The notes under the pieces: model-generated
Database searches by the model: none
The model's input: only the letters and a program-made list of their open reading frames with translations
Told to the model about the DNA's origin: nothing
NCBI GenBank assembly: GCA_037200045.1
Contig: JBBCHM010000001.1
Coordinates: 1,550,001 to 1,614,000, forward strand
Reading direction: 5' to 3'
From: Rhizomicrobium sp.
GTDB taxonomy: Bacteria > Pseudomonadota > Alphaproteobacteria > Micropepsales > Micropepsaceae
DNA: 64,000 nt
In this document: positions 44,824-54,233 of the stretch, piece by piece
Layout of the letters: every line of letters starts with the position of its first letter
Position numbering within the stretch: the first letter of the stretch is position 1
Translations under genes and position numbers: made by a program

Positions 44824-46416
44824 TCATGGGGCGCCTCTTCCGGACGATCTTCCCGCGGACCAAGACTGAGGTGCCCACCTCCGCCCAAGATTGATCGGGT
44901 CCGGAAATCGCCATGCCACGGACCGGCCGAGCGTTCGCTCATCTTCCAGCCGGAAAATCCCCAGCAAGTAGCAAAGCATGCCGAGCATCAGGATGTCCCG
45001 GACGGTGTTGGCGAACGAACCCGAGTCGCCGCGAAAATTCATCACGACCCAGGTCGAAAACACGAGCACCACCGGCGACTGCGGATGCCGCCATACAAGG
45101 TCCGAAAGCCAGCGATGGAATGCTCCGAAAAGAAGGAATATCACGACAACACCCGGAAGATAGAAATTCCAATACGCCTCGGTGGCCGCACCGACCGGGA
45201 TTCCCCAATAAACGTCAGTGCCGAACTGCTCGATAGGCCTTCCGGCAAAATTGACCCACATATTGTATGCGCCGGCGGCGTGTGGCTTGCCATGCCAAAG
45301 CGTCCGAGGAATCCAGAACGAAATGGCGCCAAGGTAGCTGCGCCCCCAAAGCAACGTTTGATTCTCCGCCGCAAACGCGGCGAGGTCGCCCTCTTGATTG
45401 CTGCGCGCTTCGAATTCCGCATGGGCGCGATTTAGAGTATCCGAGAGCCTCGATATCTTAAAAACGGACGTATCGATGGATCGGCTTCCCCAGTCCATGC
45501 GAATGGCGCCAAAAATCCCGAACACCAGCAAGGCAAGTACAGCGAGCGCGGCGGTCGGCAGAACGAGCGGCCGGCCTTTCCGCTTCCACCACAGGAGCAG
45601 GAGCACAACGAGCCCGGAAATAAGGCTTGAACGGGAGCCAGTGATCACGATCGTCGTGAAAGCGGAAGCTGCCACCGCCACGAGCCACAATGTATTGTTG
45701 AATGGCCTGCGTAGATACACGAACCAAACGATCACGATGATCATTGAAAATTTGGCGATCACGAGGAATTGGCCCTGGCCCTGGAGTAGGAAAGACCGGC
45801 CAGAGCGCATTGCCACGAGATAACTTGTGAGACCGCCTCCGAAGAGCTGAATGAAGAGCAACCCCACGCCGATGCACAGAGCGGTCGCAATGGCACAGGT
45901 TGTCGAAAGGTGGCGTGGAGGATGCAACCTGAGCGACGGTGCTTTGAAGAAATTCAGAGTGAAATATCCCATATAATAGCATAGGAGCGCCAATATCTGG
46001 ACGGTCTCATACCAGAACCGCGTAGCAGCCAGATCGCCAAGGCCCATCCTTAGCGAGAAAGCCGGACTCGTGGTCGGAACCGTGTAGTCCACAAGCGGCG
46101 CCTCTAGTGGAAAAATCAGGTTTAGCGGCGTCTTTAACGCGTCCTCGGCAATTGCCATGATTGTCGGCAATAACAGCGGATGAAGGAAACCGTACTCCCG
46201 CCGATAGAACAATAAAGGCCAACTGATAAGAAGCACGTGGACAGACGTCAGCAGGAAGCGCGGAAAGAGCAAGATATCCGTATGCGGCATGAACATCGCC
46301 GCGATGATCGGAAAAAAGATATGATAGCACACTAGGTACAGGACGATCAGCAAACGCCACAACGAAGGGATTGTCAGGAACGGTGACTTTATAAATGTTG
46401 CCGCCTTCGAGTTCAT
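44824..46416 (-). CDS. Wzy-like O-antigen/exopolysaccharide repeat-unit polymerase
   Basis: A 530-residue polytopic inner-membrane protein with about 11-12 hydrophobic segments and a long periplasmic loop (about residues 330-410) containing the NQTLLWGRSYLGAISFWIPR segment. Cytoplasmic positive residues follow the segment ending WWKRKGRP. This layout and SRSSLISGLVVLLLLWW fit oligosaccharide-repeat polymerases, which join flipped repeat units. Sequence conservation in the family is low, so this rests on topology and context. ATG 46416. The C-terminal tail is Arg/Ser-rich. Confidence 0.75.
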   Translation of the reverse strand: MNSKAATFIKSPFLTIPSLWRLLIVLYLVCYHIFFPIIAAMFMPHTDILLFPRFLLTSVHVLLISWPLLFYRREYGFLHPLLLPTIMAIAEDALKTPLNLIFPLEAPLVDYTVPTTSPAFSLRMGLGDLAATRFWYETVQILALLCYYMGYFTLNFFKAPSLRLHPPRHLSTTCAIATALCIGVGLLFIQLFGGGLTSYLVAMRSGRSFLLQGQGQFLVIAKFSMIIVIVWFVYLRRPFNNTLWLVAVAASAFTTIVITGSRSSLISGLVVLLLLWWKRKGRPLVLPTAALAVLALLVFGIFGAIRMDWGSRSIDTSVFKISRLSDTLNRAHAEFEARSNQEGDLAAFAAENQTLLWGRSYLGAISFWIPRTLWHGKPHAAGAYNMWVNFAGRPIEQFGTDVYWGIPVGAATEAYWNFYLPGVVVIFLLFGAFHRWLSDLVWRHPQSPVVLVFSTWVVMNFRGDSGSFANTVRDILMLGMLCYLLGIFRLEDERTLGRSVAWRFPDPINLGRRWAPQSWSAGRSSGRGAP

Positions 46417-46537
46417 CGCTCACATTCCTCGATGAATCGTGTACTTCGTCGTCCAGAGACGGCATGGGAGCGCTCTCCACTGCCCGCTAGACCGATCGCT
46501 TGTCAGGCAGCGGGTTAACCGATGTCTCTCGTTGATC

Positions 46538-47767
46538 TCAGTCATTGTGGGAACCGCCTGCATCCGGACATTCCGGCTGGGGTGTGGTTTCTTGAGGAAT
46601 CCGATTGGCAACGCAAAACCTGCTCCAGAAGTCCCGCCGTAACAAATCCAACTTGCCAGGCGCATAAGCGGCGGCCGTTGCGTGATTTTCGGCCGCGAGC
46701 CGGATGCGTATGTTTTTATCACGAAGCCGAAGCATTTGCGCGGCAAGGTGCTTCGTGTCGCCTGGATCGTGCCGCCATTCATCGGAAACAAGCTCGTTCG
46801 TACCTCCCGCACTGGATGCCAGCGCAGGTGCGGCACGGCTCATTGCCTCTATGAGCGCGCGCGGCAACCCTTCCTGAAAGCTCGTCTGCACATAAACGTC
46901 GATATCATCGATCCACGAGAAGAGCTTCTCCCCGTGCGGCAGGACGCCCCGGAAAAGGACACGATTCCCGACACCGAGCCGTGCCGCCAAGGCCTGCAGG
47001 TCATTGGTATTGCCGGAACCAACTATTTCGAGTCGAAGGTTGTCCGCTTCTTGGCTGGCGAGGGCGAGTGCGCGGATGGCAATATCAACGCGCTTTTCGT
47101 TGTGAAACATGGCGGCGATCATGCCGAAGGTCAGTCGCTCGGTATCGTGGCTCAGCGCCGATAGGCGTCGCCTCAGGACGTTGGGATCGTGAGGCAAAAT
47201 CTGAACATCCGAGACACCGAGTTGCTTGCCCCGGGCCGGATAGCGGGATTGGAGAAAGTCCTGCGTTACATAAACCGTCCACTCACTTTGGGCCACCGAC
47301 ATTTGCATGCGCCTAAACGCCAGAGGCGCATAGGTCCGTGCAACAACAGACCCATGGCTCATTAGTCCATCCCAGACGCAAGCGACAACCTCGACAATCA
47401 GAGGCTTGCGTTGCCTTCTTGCGATCTCGGCTGCGAGAAGACCGATCTCGCTCGGAAGGCGGACCACGACGACATCCGCATCTGCCACCGCCTTTTCGAG
47501 GCGCTGGCGAGCGTGTGAGTCACCGAAAAGAAGAGCGCCTAGCGAAGACAGATTTGGAAGCGAGACAAAGCGTGTTCTGTCAGAAAAAAGAACGTTGAGC
47601 CGCCCCGACAGTTCAGGAACCAATCGCTGCTCGCGTCCCGCGATGCGCATCTCTCCGAATGCCTGTTCGTAACGAGCAACGATTTGGGCGCTATACTGGC
47701 CGCGCGAACAAACATTGCCGCTCGCATCGATGACAAAGCGGTGATCATGACAAAATAGAACACTCAT
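46538..47767 (-). CDS. family 4-type glycosyltransferase
   Basis: A 409-residue GT-B enzyme. It begins MSVLFCHDHRFVIDASGNVC; the donor domain has LRLEIVGSGNTNDLQALAAR, GVLPHGEKLFSWIDDIDVYV and the EX7E segment EGLPRALIEAMSRAAPALAS. The start ATG overlaps the stop of the preceding glycosyltransferase (ATGA), so the two are translated from one message. Which sugar it adds cannot be deduced. Confidence 0.9.
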   Translation of the reverse strand: MSVLFCHDHRFVIDASGNVCSRGQYSAQIVARYEQAFGEMRIAGREQRLVPELSGRLNVLFSDRTRFVSLPNLSSLGALLFGDSHARQRLEKAVADADVVVVRLPSEIGLLAAEIARRQRKPLIVEVVACVWDGLMSHGSVVARTYAPLAFRRMQMSVAQSEWTVYVTQDFLQSRYPARGKQLGVSDVQILPHDPNVLRRRLSALSHDTERLTFGMIAAMFHNEKRVDIAIRALALASQEADNLRLEIVGSGNTNDLQALAARLGVGNRVLFRGVLPHGEKLFSWIDDIDVYVQTSFQEGLPRALIEAMSRAAPALASSAGGTNELVSDEWRHDPGDTKHLAAQMLRLRDKNIRIRLAAENHATAAAYAPGKLDLLRRDFWSRFCVANRIPQETTPQPECPDAGGSHND

Positions 47768-48873
47768 GCCGGCGCCGATCCGAATATGAGGTTCATGTAT
47801 TTCGGTGCAAGCTTTTCCACGCTGAATTCCATTCCGCGCGCGACAAGCTCATCTCGCTCCACGGTGTCATCGAGCGCGGTGCAGATGGCGTCCGCAAACG
47901 CGGCCACGTCGCCCACGGGGACGAGTCTGCCGTACTTACCGTCCGCGAGTATTTCTGCCGGTCCGCTCGGACAGTTCGTCGAGACCACGGGCGTGCCGCA
48001 GGCAAGGGACTCCGCCACGACGTTGGCGAAGCCTTCCCAACGCGACGACAACACAAGCAGATTGGCGCGCTTCATCAATGAATAGGGATTTTCGACGAAC
48101 CCGGCGAAGTCCACGGATGTGGTTATGTGGAGTTCGTCCGCGAGTTGCTCGAGATTCGCCCGCTCCTCGCCGTCTCCCATGACGATGAGTCGAACGGGGC
48201 GATGCTCCAGGACGCATGCCACAGCCCGCAGCATAGTCGGATAATCCTTTTGCCGAGCAAGCCGTCCAGCAGCCAGCAGAACCGGAACCGCGCCGCCAAG
48301 CCAGGGATGCGTCGGCTCCTCCGAAAGCTTCTCGGAAAATCCTGGAGCGATCACGGGGTTGTTAATGACTGGAATCGTGCCGGCACGCCGGCCGAGTAAT
48401 TTCTCGAGCGCCGCCGTCACCCCCGCCGATATGCCAACGACGCCGTTCGCCTGGCGATAAAGCAGCTTGATCACAACAGGCCAGAAGCGGTCGAGCAGAT
48501 CGCGGCCATGGCGGGCCACTTCAATGGGATGATTCTGAACACTGATGAACACTTTCGATTTCCAGCCGAGGAGGCGTTTTCCGATGAGCGCCACAACATC
48601 ACAGGGCACGAGCGCCGACAGAAGAGCATCTGGTTCCTCTTTTCGCATATAGTCGCGCATCGGCCATAACATCTTTCGATAGCGAGTAACGCCAAGGTCG
48701 ATGATGCGCACGTCCGGACTGATATCGGCCAGATATGGGCCCTGCCGGCGACCCAACACCAAATCGACCTTCGTTCCACCGGCCACGATGTAGTTGGCGA
48801 TGGCAATCATCGCCCGTTCCGCGCCACCACCGCTGGCGGATGTAAGAAAGAATGCAATTCTCAACTGCTGCAC
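47764..48873 (-). CDS. family 4-type glycosyltransferase
   Basis: A protein of up to 369 residues. IAFFLTSASGGGAERAMIAI is the typical GT4 N-terminus with the GGAER loop; VLLAAGRLARQKDYPTMLRA and the EX7E-bearing EGFANVVAESLACGTPVVST mark the donor domain. The printed start is GTG 48873, but TTG at 48864 is equally likely: it has GGAG eight bases upstream and overlaps the previous stop (TTGA). It is translationally linked to the glycosyltransferases on both sides. Confidence 0.9.
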   Translation of the reverse strand: MQQLRIAFFLTSASGGGAERAMIAIANYIVAGGTKVDLVLGRRQGPYLADISPDVRIIDLGVTRYRKMLWPMRDYMRKEEPDALLSALVPCDVVALIGKRLLGWKSKVFISVQNHPIEVARHGRDLLDRFWPVVIKLLYRQANGVVGISAGVTAALEKLLGRRAGTIPVINNPVIAPGFSEKLSEEPTHPWLGGAVPVLLAAGRLARQKDYPTMLRAVACVLEHRPVRLIVMGDGEERANLEQLADELHITTSVDFAGFVENPYSLMKRANLLVLSSRWEGFANVVAESLACGTPVVSTNCPSGPAEILADGKYGRLVPVGDVAAFADAICTALDDTVERDELVARGMEFSVEKLAPKYMNLIFGSAPA

Positions 48874-49982
48874 TCCATACGCGTCGTTTGGCTTACATGA
48901 CCGGTCGTCGCCAGGAGACCACGGGAGCCCAATACATCCCTATATGTCCTATCAATTTCGTTGAACATGCGCTCGGCCGTGAACAGCATCTCAAATCGCT
49001 TCCTGCCGTTAATGCCTAGTTGGCGCACGTTCATCTTTGAAAGCCTTAACACGCCCTCAATAATCGCGTCGGACGAATTGGGAGCGCAGAGAACCCCGGT
49101 CTCGCCGTCGACGACAATTTCCGAAAGCCCTCCGACATTCGATACGACAAGGGGACGCCCGGCCCTCATGGCCTCCACGGCAACAAAACCAAACCCTTCC
49201 CATCTTGATGGCACTACGATGATGTCCGCAGCTCCCATGGCTTTCTGTACCTCACTCGCATTCTGCCATCCGCGATTGACGATATAATCGGGAAATTTGT
49301 CGACGAGCGGCTTGCCGACAACCTGGCCGCCAATCGTTTCCAACGCGAAGCCGTGACGGGACAGCGTCTCCATCGCTTCCAGCAGTTGATCGATGCCCTT
49401 TTGGCGGTCATAGCGTCCGACAAAAAGGAGTCGTTTTGGCTCCCGCCTTTCCTCGATCGGCGTCCACGGCGCATCATGTATTCCGTTGTAAATCATTCGG
49501 CACTTGTCGCGCGGCACGCCCGCCCATGCCGCCAGAGCATCCTCGTTCCGCGAGATGTTTATGATCGCGTCGGCGCGATACGACAGAAGTCTCTCAGCGA
49601 ATCCATAGAACCTCTTTCGGCTGGCAGAGTTGTCCATGGCGAACGACCAACCGCGCGAACAGTATATGATCGGTGTTTCCGACTGAGCGAATTGTAGTCG
49701 GCCGACAGCACCGGCGAACGACGAATGAAGGTGGACGATGTCATATGAGTTTTCCAGCATGTGCTGACGCCAATGGCGATAAAGTTCCGCGAACCCCTTG
49801 ATCGTTCGTTGGGTGTCGGGGAACAAGCAGACCCGGACGCCGGCGCATTCAATGAGGTGGCCGTGCCTTTGGGGGCAAAAGACCGACACCTCGTCGTAGG
49901 CACGCACCTGAAATGGCAGCAATTGGTTCAGATGGGTAGCCGGGCCGCCTATAAGCGTTTCAGCGAAATGAACGACACGCAT
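48861..49982 (-). CDS. family 4-type glycosyltransferase
   Basis: A 373-residue GT-B enzyme: MRVVHFAETLIGGPATHLNQ at the N-terminus, RLLFVGRYDRQKGIDQLLEA for the donor domain, and EGFGFVAVEAMRAGRPLVVS with the EX7E pair. It opens the run of three overlapping glycosyltransferase genes, 45 bases after the UDP-xylose synthase gene. A transfer involving xylose is possible by position only. Confidence 0.9.
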   Translation of the reverse strand: MRVVHFAETLIGGPATHLNQLLPFQVRAYDEVSVFCPQRHGHLIECAGVRVCLFPDTQRTIKGFAELYRHWRQHMLENSYDIVHLHSSFAGAVGRLQFAQSETPIIYCSRGWSFAMDNSASRKRFYGFAERLLSYRADAIINISRNEDALAAWAGVPRDKCRMIYNGIHDAPWTPIEERREPKRLLFVGRYDRQKGIDQLLEAMETLSRHGFALETIGGQVVGKPLVDKFPDYIVNRGWQNASEVQKAMGAADIIVVPSRWEGFGFVAVEAMRAGRPLVVSNVGGLSEIVVDGETGVLCAPNSSDAIIEGVLRLSKMNVRQLGINGRKRFEMLFTAERMFNEIDRTYRDVLGSRGLLATTGHVSQTTRMECSS

Positions 49983-50027
49983 AGCGAGCCTCTTCGATTG
50001 CGTTCACCGATATCCGTCGGCTCGCCG

Positions 50028-50975
50028 TTAGGAACCGCTGCGAAGCAGGTCGTCGAAGAAGGCAATCGTCTTGGTAAGCCCGTCGCGCAACTCGGTCGTC
50101 GGAGACCATCCGAGAACACTCTTCGCAAGACCGATATTAGGCTGGCGCTGCTTTGGGTCATCTTGCGGTAGCGGCCTTATGACGATCTGGGAACGACTGC
50201 CGGTCATCTCGATAACGATTTCGGCTAACTTGCGGATCGTAAATTCATTGGGATTGCCGAGATTGATTGGTCCAATGACCTCGCGATCCGTGAGCATCAT
50301 CCGCGTGATGCCGTCCACTAGGTCGTCGACGTAGCAGAATGATCGCGTTTGACTGCCATTGCCGTAGACTGTGATATCTTCGCCCCTCAGCGCCTGGACG
50401 ATGAAATTCGAGACTACGCGTCCGTCCGTCGGGTGCATGTTTGGACCATAAGTGTTGAAAATGCGCACCACTTTGATGGCAACATTATTCTGCCGGTGAT
50501 AGTCGAAGAAGAGTGTCTCAGCGCAGCGTTTGCCTTCATCATAACAGGCCCGCAGCCCTATTGGGTTGACGCGTCCCCAATAGTCTTCCGGTTGCGGGTG
50601 GACGTCGGGATCGCCATACACCTCTGACGTGGAAGCCTGGAGAATTGGAACACGAAGTCGCTTAGCCAGCCCGAGCATATTGATGGCGCCCATGACGCTC
50701 GTTTTTGTCGTCTGCACGGGATCAAACTGGTAGTGCACAGGCGATGCAGGGCAAGCAAGATTGAAAATGCCGTCAACCTCCACAAAGAGCGGAAAGGTAA
50801 CGTCGTGACGGAGAAGCTCGAAGTTCTCGTGATCGAGCAGGGGAATGATGTTCCGGCGGCGCCCGGTAAAGAAATTGTCCACGCACAAGACTTCATGACC
50901 GTCTTCGAGCAAGCGTGCGCAAAGATGCGAGCCTATGAAACCGCCACCGCCAGTCACGAGCATGCGCTTTGACAT
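50028..50975 (-). CDS. UDP-glucuronate decarboxylase (UDP-xylose synthase)
   Basis: A 315-residue extended SDR that converts UDP-glucuronate to UDP-xylose with bound NAD. The Rossmann motif [10 protein letters not shown] is at residues 8-17, the STSEVYG segment at 116-121, and the catalytic Tyr145/Lys149 in [12 protein letters not shown], which is the UXS signature. [20 protein letters not shown] and the [10 protein letters not shown] segment also match UXS. ATG 50975. As the only sugar-nucleotide enzyme in the locus, it points to xylose (or a xylose-derived sugar) in the polymer; other donors must come from elsewhere. About 340 bases without a gene lie upstream, so it may have its own promoter. 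Confidence 0.92.
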   Translation of the reverse strand: MSKRMLVTGGGGFIGSHLCARLLEDGHEVLCVDNFFTGRRRNIIPLLDHENFELLRHDVTFPLFVEVDGIFNLACPASPVHYQFDPVQTTKTSVMGAINMLGLAKRLRVPILQASTSEVYGDPDVHPQPEDYWGRVNPIGLRACYDEGKRCAETLFFDYHRQNNVAIKVVRIFNTYGPNMHPTDGRVVSNFIVQALRGEDITVYGNGSQTRSFCYVDDLVDGITRMMLTDREVIGPINLGNPNEFTIRKLAEIVIEMTGSRSQIVIRPLPQDDPKQRQPNIGLAKSVLGWSPTTELRDGLTKTIAFFDDLLRSGS

Positions 50976-51317
50976 TTTGATTGCTCCGTAAGCTGAGACT
51001 CGCCGGAAGTGCGATCGCTATGTCGCGATCGAGACCGGTGATCAAACGATCTCGATCAACCATCCTTCGCTCCGGACGGTGTATGCATTAGCGAGACCAA
51101 TTGCATCGCTCCTAACTCCCGTCCCGTTGTTCTTTTCCCGCTTCGACGGCGTCCCAATTGGCGGCCTCGAAGCACAACGGAATTCTCAAACTTATATCCG
51201 ACTCACAGCGTGGGCGGAGCGTCGATTTGAACTATCGATAACACTTTCAAGGATGCTTCCGCCATTCGGGTGAAACTGTGTTCCACCCGTCGCGCATGTG
51301 CGATGTCGTGACATCGG
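50976..51317. promoter_or_regulatory. 340-base intergenic region upstream of the UDP-xylose synthase run
   Basis: The region holds no gene. An 8-base inverted repeat GATCGAGA (51027-51034) / TCTCGATC (51049-51056) with a 14-base loop lies about 55-80 bases upstream of the UXS start. It may be an operator or an RNA hairpin relevant to the NusG-like factor encoded just upstream. A promoter for the glycosyltransferase half of the locus is expected here, but none is clear. Confidence 0.4.
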
Positions 51318-51893
51318 CTACGCCGCAGTCAGAGCATCGCATCGCAGGGCGACCGACACCGACCGCCCAAGTAGGTCGAGCAGCACCTGTACCCGGCCCG
51401 ATGCATCGAGATGTCTCAGCGTTCCCAGAAAGTCGGTGAACGGCCCGTCGATAATGCGAACGGATTGACCCACTTTGAGAGTTGGCAACGTAACCGCACA
51501 ATCATCGCCGGCCCGACGCCGAAGGGCTTCGACAATGCCAACGGGCACCGGCTGGGGATTTTCACCAAACGCAATGAGCCTGGACACACCTCTCGTGCCG
51601 TTTACCGCGCGCCATGGTTCGCTCGAAATGTCCAGGTCAAGGAAGATGTATCCCGGAAACAGCGGGGCTAGAACGTGTGTGACCTTGCGGGCATGGCGAA
51701 CTGTCTTACGAATTCGGGGGCAGAAGACGCGATAACCCTGCTGCTCGAGATGGAAAATCGCACGAGCTTCCGCGTGCGATTGGGTTTGGACAACATACCA
51801 ACGTCTGCTGCGATATCCGCCCGTTTGGCCAACCCGCAGGAAGCTTGGCACGGCTTGATGTGGATGCCAAGCGTCGGCAGGTTCACATGACAT
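51318..51893 (-). CDS. NusG/RfaH-like specialised transcription antitermination factor
   Basis: About 191 residues. The NGN domain (about residues 28-130) has RRWYVVQTQSHAEARAIFHL, FCPRIRKTVRHARK and APLFPGYIFLDLD, and a KOW-type domain follows (VGQSVRIIDGPFTDFLGTL, then RVQVLLDLLGRSVSVAL). Paralogous NusG proteins such as RfaH or LoaP travel with polysaccharide operons and help RNA polymerase read through long operons. The first about 25 residues precede the NGN core; ATG 51893 is the assumed start, and any longer upstream frame overlaps the ligase gene and is rejected. It lies in the middle of the locus, before the glycosyltransferase half, which suits control of downstream transcription. 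Confidence 0.85.
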   Translation of the reverse strand: MSCEPADAWHPHQAVPSFLRVGQTGGYRSRRWYVVQTQSHAEARAIFHLEQQGYRVFCPRIRKTVRHARKVTHVLAPLFPGYIFLDLDISSEPWRAVNGTRGVSRLIAFGENPQPVPVGIVEALRRRAGDDCAVTLPTLKVGQSVRIIDGPFTDFLGTLRHLDASGRVQVLLDLLGRSVSVALRCDALTAA

Positions 51894-51996
51894 GAGCCAA
51901 CATTTCGACGCGGCCTTGGCTTCTGAAGTTGCCCATCGACTGCGAAACGCCCCTACAAAGCTGTAGCCAAAGACTAATTCAGTATTGCTGCATTGC

Positions 51997-52025
51997 ACAA
52001 GCCTGAGGACTGTTGCGGGGCTTGT
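51997..52025 (+). terminator. hairpin followed by T-rich tract in the ligase-NusG spacer
   Basis: Stem ACAAGCC (51997-52003) and GGCTTGT (52019-52025) is followed by TTTTGTC on the plus strand. On the minus strand, the direction of the genes, the hairpin lacks a T-tract, so it may act only as a pause or processing hairpin within the operon. Weak call. Confidence 0.3.
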
Positions 52026-52039
52026 TTTTGTCTCCTCGG

Positions 52040-53536
52040 TTAATTCAGGTGTCCAAGATCGGGTCTGACTGTGGCCGATGCTGCGTCTTTCGAGCCCATT
52101 TCTGTCGTGCGCTGGGATTGCGCCACACCCAAGCCCAGCATGATCGCAAAAAGTGTACCCACAGCTGGCATTTGCAGACTGAAATCGACACTCGAATGGA
52201 TTGCCACAAGCACAGCGGCGCAAAAACCCAGCAATGGGATGTGGCGATTGCGGCGGCGTGCGAAGGTTCCGCGTAGGCAGAGCATGGCAAGCCCGCCAAG
52301 CGCGACCCACCAGGCAATTGCCGCTGGGAGGCCAACGCCGGCTGCAAGCTCGAGGTAGTCGCAATGGGCCCTGTCCATGACGTAGGGCAGTGCTTGGCGG
52401 GCATAAAGCGGGTAGGCATCTTGAAATGTCCCAAGACCAAGGCCGCGCCAAGGCATATCGACGATCATCCGCCATGCGGCGTCCCAGAGCGCCAAGCGGA
52501 TCTGGTCGGGATCTCCGGCGTCCGCCAATTTTGCGAACCGGTCTCCAAGGGTCTGACCGTTAAGAGCGATTGTTAGAAATATTGCAATAAGCGCGGCGGC
52601 GGCGGCGGCCATCGTCCAGAGCCGAAGCTCGGAGTGCCGGGCGAGGATCGTTGCGACCACAGCCATAACCAGAATTGCCACGGACGTCGCGACGAATCCG
52701 GCCCGCGAGGCGGACGCGATGATGGCGGTGAAGCACAGGATCACACCGAGAAGGGGTGGTGTTCCACGGCCAAAGGCGAAACGAAACGTCGTGAGAAACA
52801 GCTGACGCAGGCCTCTTCGCATCACAATGCTTTCGCGTCCAGCATCGAATGCTTTGACCAGCGCGGCAAGCGTGCCCAAGCCCTCGAATGTGGCAAAGCT
52901 GTTGTGTAGCATAAATGGTCCTGAAATGTACGGCCGGGGAAATGGCACCGCATAAATCAGCTCGGCTTGCGCGACGTCGAGGATGGCAAGTACGAAACCA
53001 TAGAAGGCATAGAAAGTCGTGATGGCGACGATGGCGTTCAACAACGTCTTGGCGGCTTCTGATCTGCGTGCCAGTGAAAGCGTTAGCCAGAACGCCGCTA
53101 CGTAACTTGCCAGTTTGAGGATCTCGGCTTTCGTTCGCCAGGGATCTATTGATATTGTTCCGGCCAGCGGTTTGCCCAGCGCCTGAGCGGCCATGCCCCA
53201 TATTGGATGCGCCCAGTCGGCCGGAACAATCGGAAGAATCTGAATTCCGCACCAAAGCAATACCGAGAGAACCATCAGGCCGGAAAACCACACCAATCTG
53301 AAATTTCGAACGATTTCGCCCGGTTCCGCGATCATCGAAACAGACCAAAACAGCCAGGATACCGCTACGGCCATCTCGATCAGCGATGCCCCCCAGCTGA
53401 CCGCGCTTCCCAACGGAAACGGCGCCCATGCGATGGTGGCAATCAGCGACCAAAGAGACAGACTTCGTGCCAAGCGCGCGAACGAACCAGTGCGGGGCTG
53501 ATCAAGGACGACGGTAGAGACGACCGCTTCACTCAT
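52040..53536 (-). CDS. O-antigen ligase-family membrane protein
   Basis: A 498-residue polytopic inner-membrane protein with 11-12 hydrophobic segments and a Wzy_C/O-antigen-ligase core: ASRAGFVATSVAILVMAVVA, then a large periplasmic loop ending PWRGLGLGTFQDAYPLYARQ and HCDYLELAAGVGLPAAIAWW, with the conserved HNxYLEL-like motif. Members attach polymer to a lipid or polymerise it. ATG 53536 overlaps the stop of the preceding gene (ATGA). With the Wzy-like protein at 44824, the locus encodes two enzymes of this broad fold. Confidence 0.85.
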   Translation of the reverse strand: MSEAVVSTVVLDQPRTGSFARLARSLSLWSLIATIAWAPFPLGSAVSWGASLIEMAVAVSWLFWSVSMIAEPGEIVRNFRLVWFSGLMVLSVLLWCGIQILPIVPADWAHPIWGMAAQALGKPLAGTISIDPWRTKAEILKLASYVAAFWLTLSLARRSEAAKTLLNAIVAITTFYAFYGFVLAILDVAQAELIYAVPFPRPYISGPFMLHNSFATFEGLGTLAALVKAFDAGRESIVMRRGLRQLFLTTFRFAFGRGTPPLLGVILCFTAIIASASRAGFVATSVAILVMAVVATILARHSELRLWTMAAAAAALIAIFLTIALNGQTLGDRFAKLADAGDPDQIRLALWDAAWRMIVDMPWRGLGLGTFQDAYPLYARQALPYVMDRAHCDYLELAAGVGLPAAIAWWVALGGLAMLCLRGTFARRRNRHIPLLGFCAAVLVAIHSSVDFSLQMPAVGTLFAIMLGLGVAQSQRTTEMGSKDAASATVRPDLGHLN

Positions 53537-54210
53537 TGTTCTGGATCGGCGGCTCGGCGAAGTTCGCGCGAGAGCCATCGGTTTATTGCGCGCAAATCGT
53601 CGGGTCTTTTGGAGAAAGCCTGGGTTAGCAAGGCGACGCCTTCGGGCGAAGACAGAAGCATAGGAATGTACATGCGGAGCTCTTCATCGTCCCACAGCAA
53701 TTGCGCTTGGCGCAGGGCTAACGCACGCGTTCCGGGATCGAGATCACGCCATTGCTGAGCGGCTTCCTGCGCTCGCGACCCGGCGAGCCAAAAATCATAC
53801 GGAGCGAGTAGGAGCGCCTGCGATAGCGCGGTTGCCGCTCTAGTCTTGTCGATTGTCACCAGCGACGTCGATAGAAGCAACCAGCCGCGAGGAACAGTTG
53901 GCGCATCCCGAACGCCGCGCTCTAGTCGCTCAAGCTGGCTCGCGGCGGTGTTGCCCGCATCGATGGACGCTTCGGCCAACGCGACTTGCGCGCCGCCGTC
54001 CTGGTTGTTTGCACGAAGTAAAGCATTTGCTGCTCTTCTATAGGCCGCGACGGGCATTGGCATTTGGCGAATGATGTAGTTCGGCACCGGTATCGCCGAG
54101 TCGAGCGCCGCGCCATTTTGAAAGTGCGGCACCGCAAGGAAACCTAGCGCAATGCCGGGAACTCCCGCGAGAAATGCAATGAGCCCTTTCGTCGGTCCGG
54201 CGAGCGTCAT
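53533..54210 (-). CDS. hypothetical membrane-anchored helical-repeat protein in the polysaccharide operon
   Basis: A 225-residue protein. The N-terminal hydrophobic segment (about residues 8-28, LIAFLAGVPGIALGFLAVPH) anchors a mainly helical periplasmic domain with TPR-like spacing: AAYRRAANALLRANNQDGGA, then RAATALSQALLLAPYDFWLA. No exact family recognised. ATG 54210. Lying between the autokinase and the ligase and overlapping the latter, it may scaffold polymerisation proteins (inference). Confidence 0.7.
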   Translation of the reverse strand: MTLAGPTKGLIAFLAGVPGIALGFLAVPHFQNGAALDSAIPVPNYIIRQMPMPVAAYRRAANALLRANNQDGGAQVALAEASIDAGNTAASQLERLERGVRDAPTVPRGWLLLSTSLVTIDKTRAATALSQALLLAPYDFWLAGSRAQEAAQQWRDLDPGTRALALRQAQLLWDDEELRMYIPMLLSSPEGVALLTQAFSKRPDDLRAINRWLSRELRRAADPEQ

Positions 54211-54233
54211 CGCAACGACGGCCTTCCAACCAG

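Noticed and set aside
51894..52475. N-terminal extension of the NusG-like frame
   Set aside because: It overlaps the ligase gene by over 400 bases and encodes an unstructured Arg/Cys/Pro-rich sequence, a shadow of the ligase frame.
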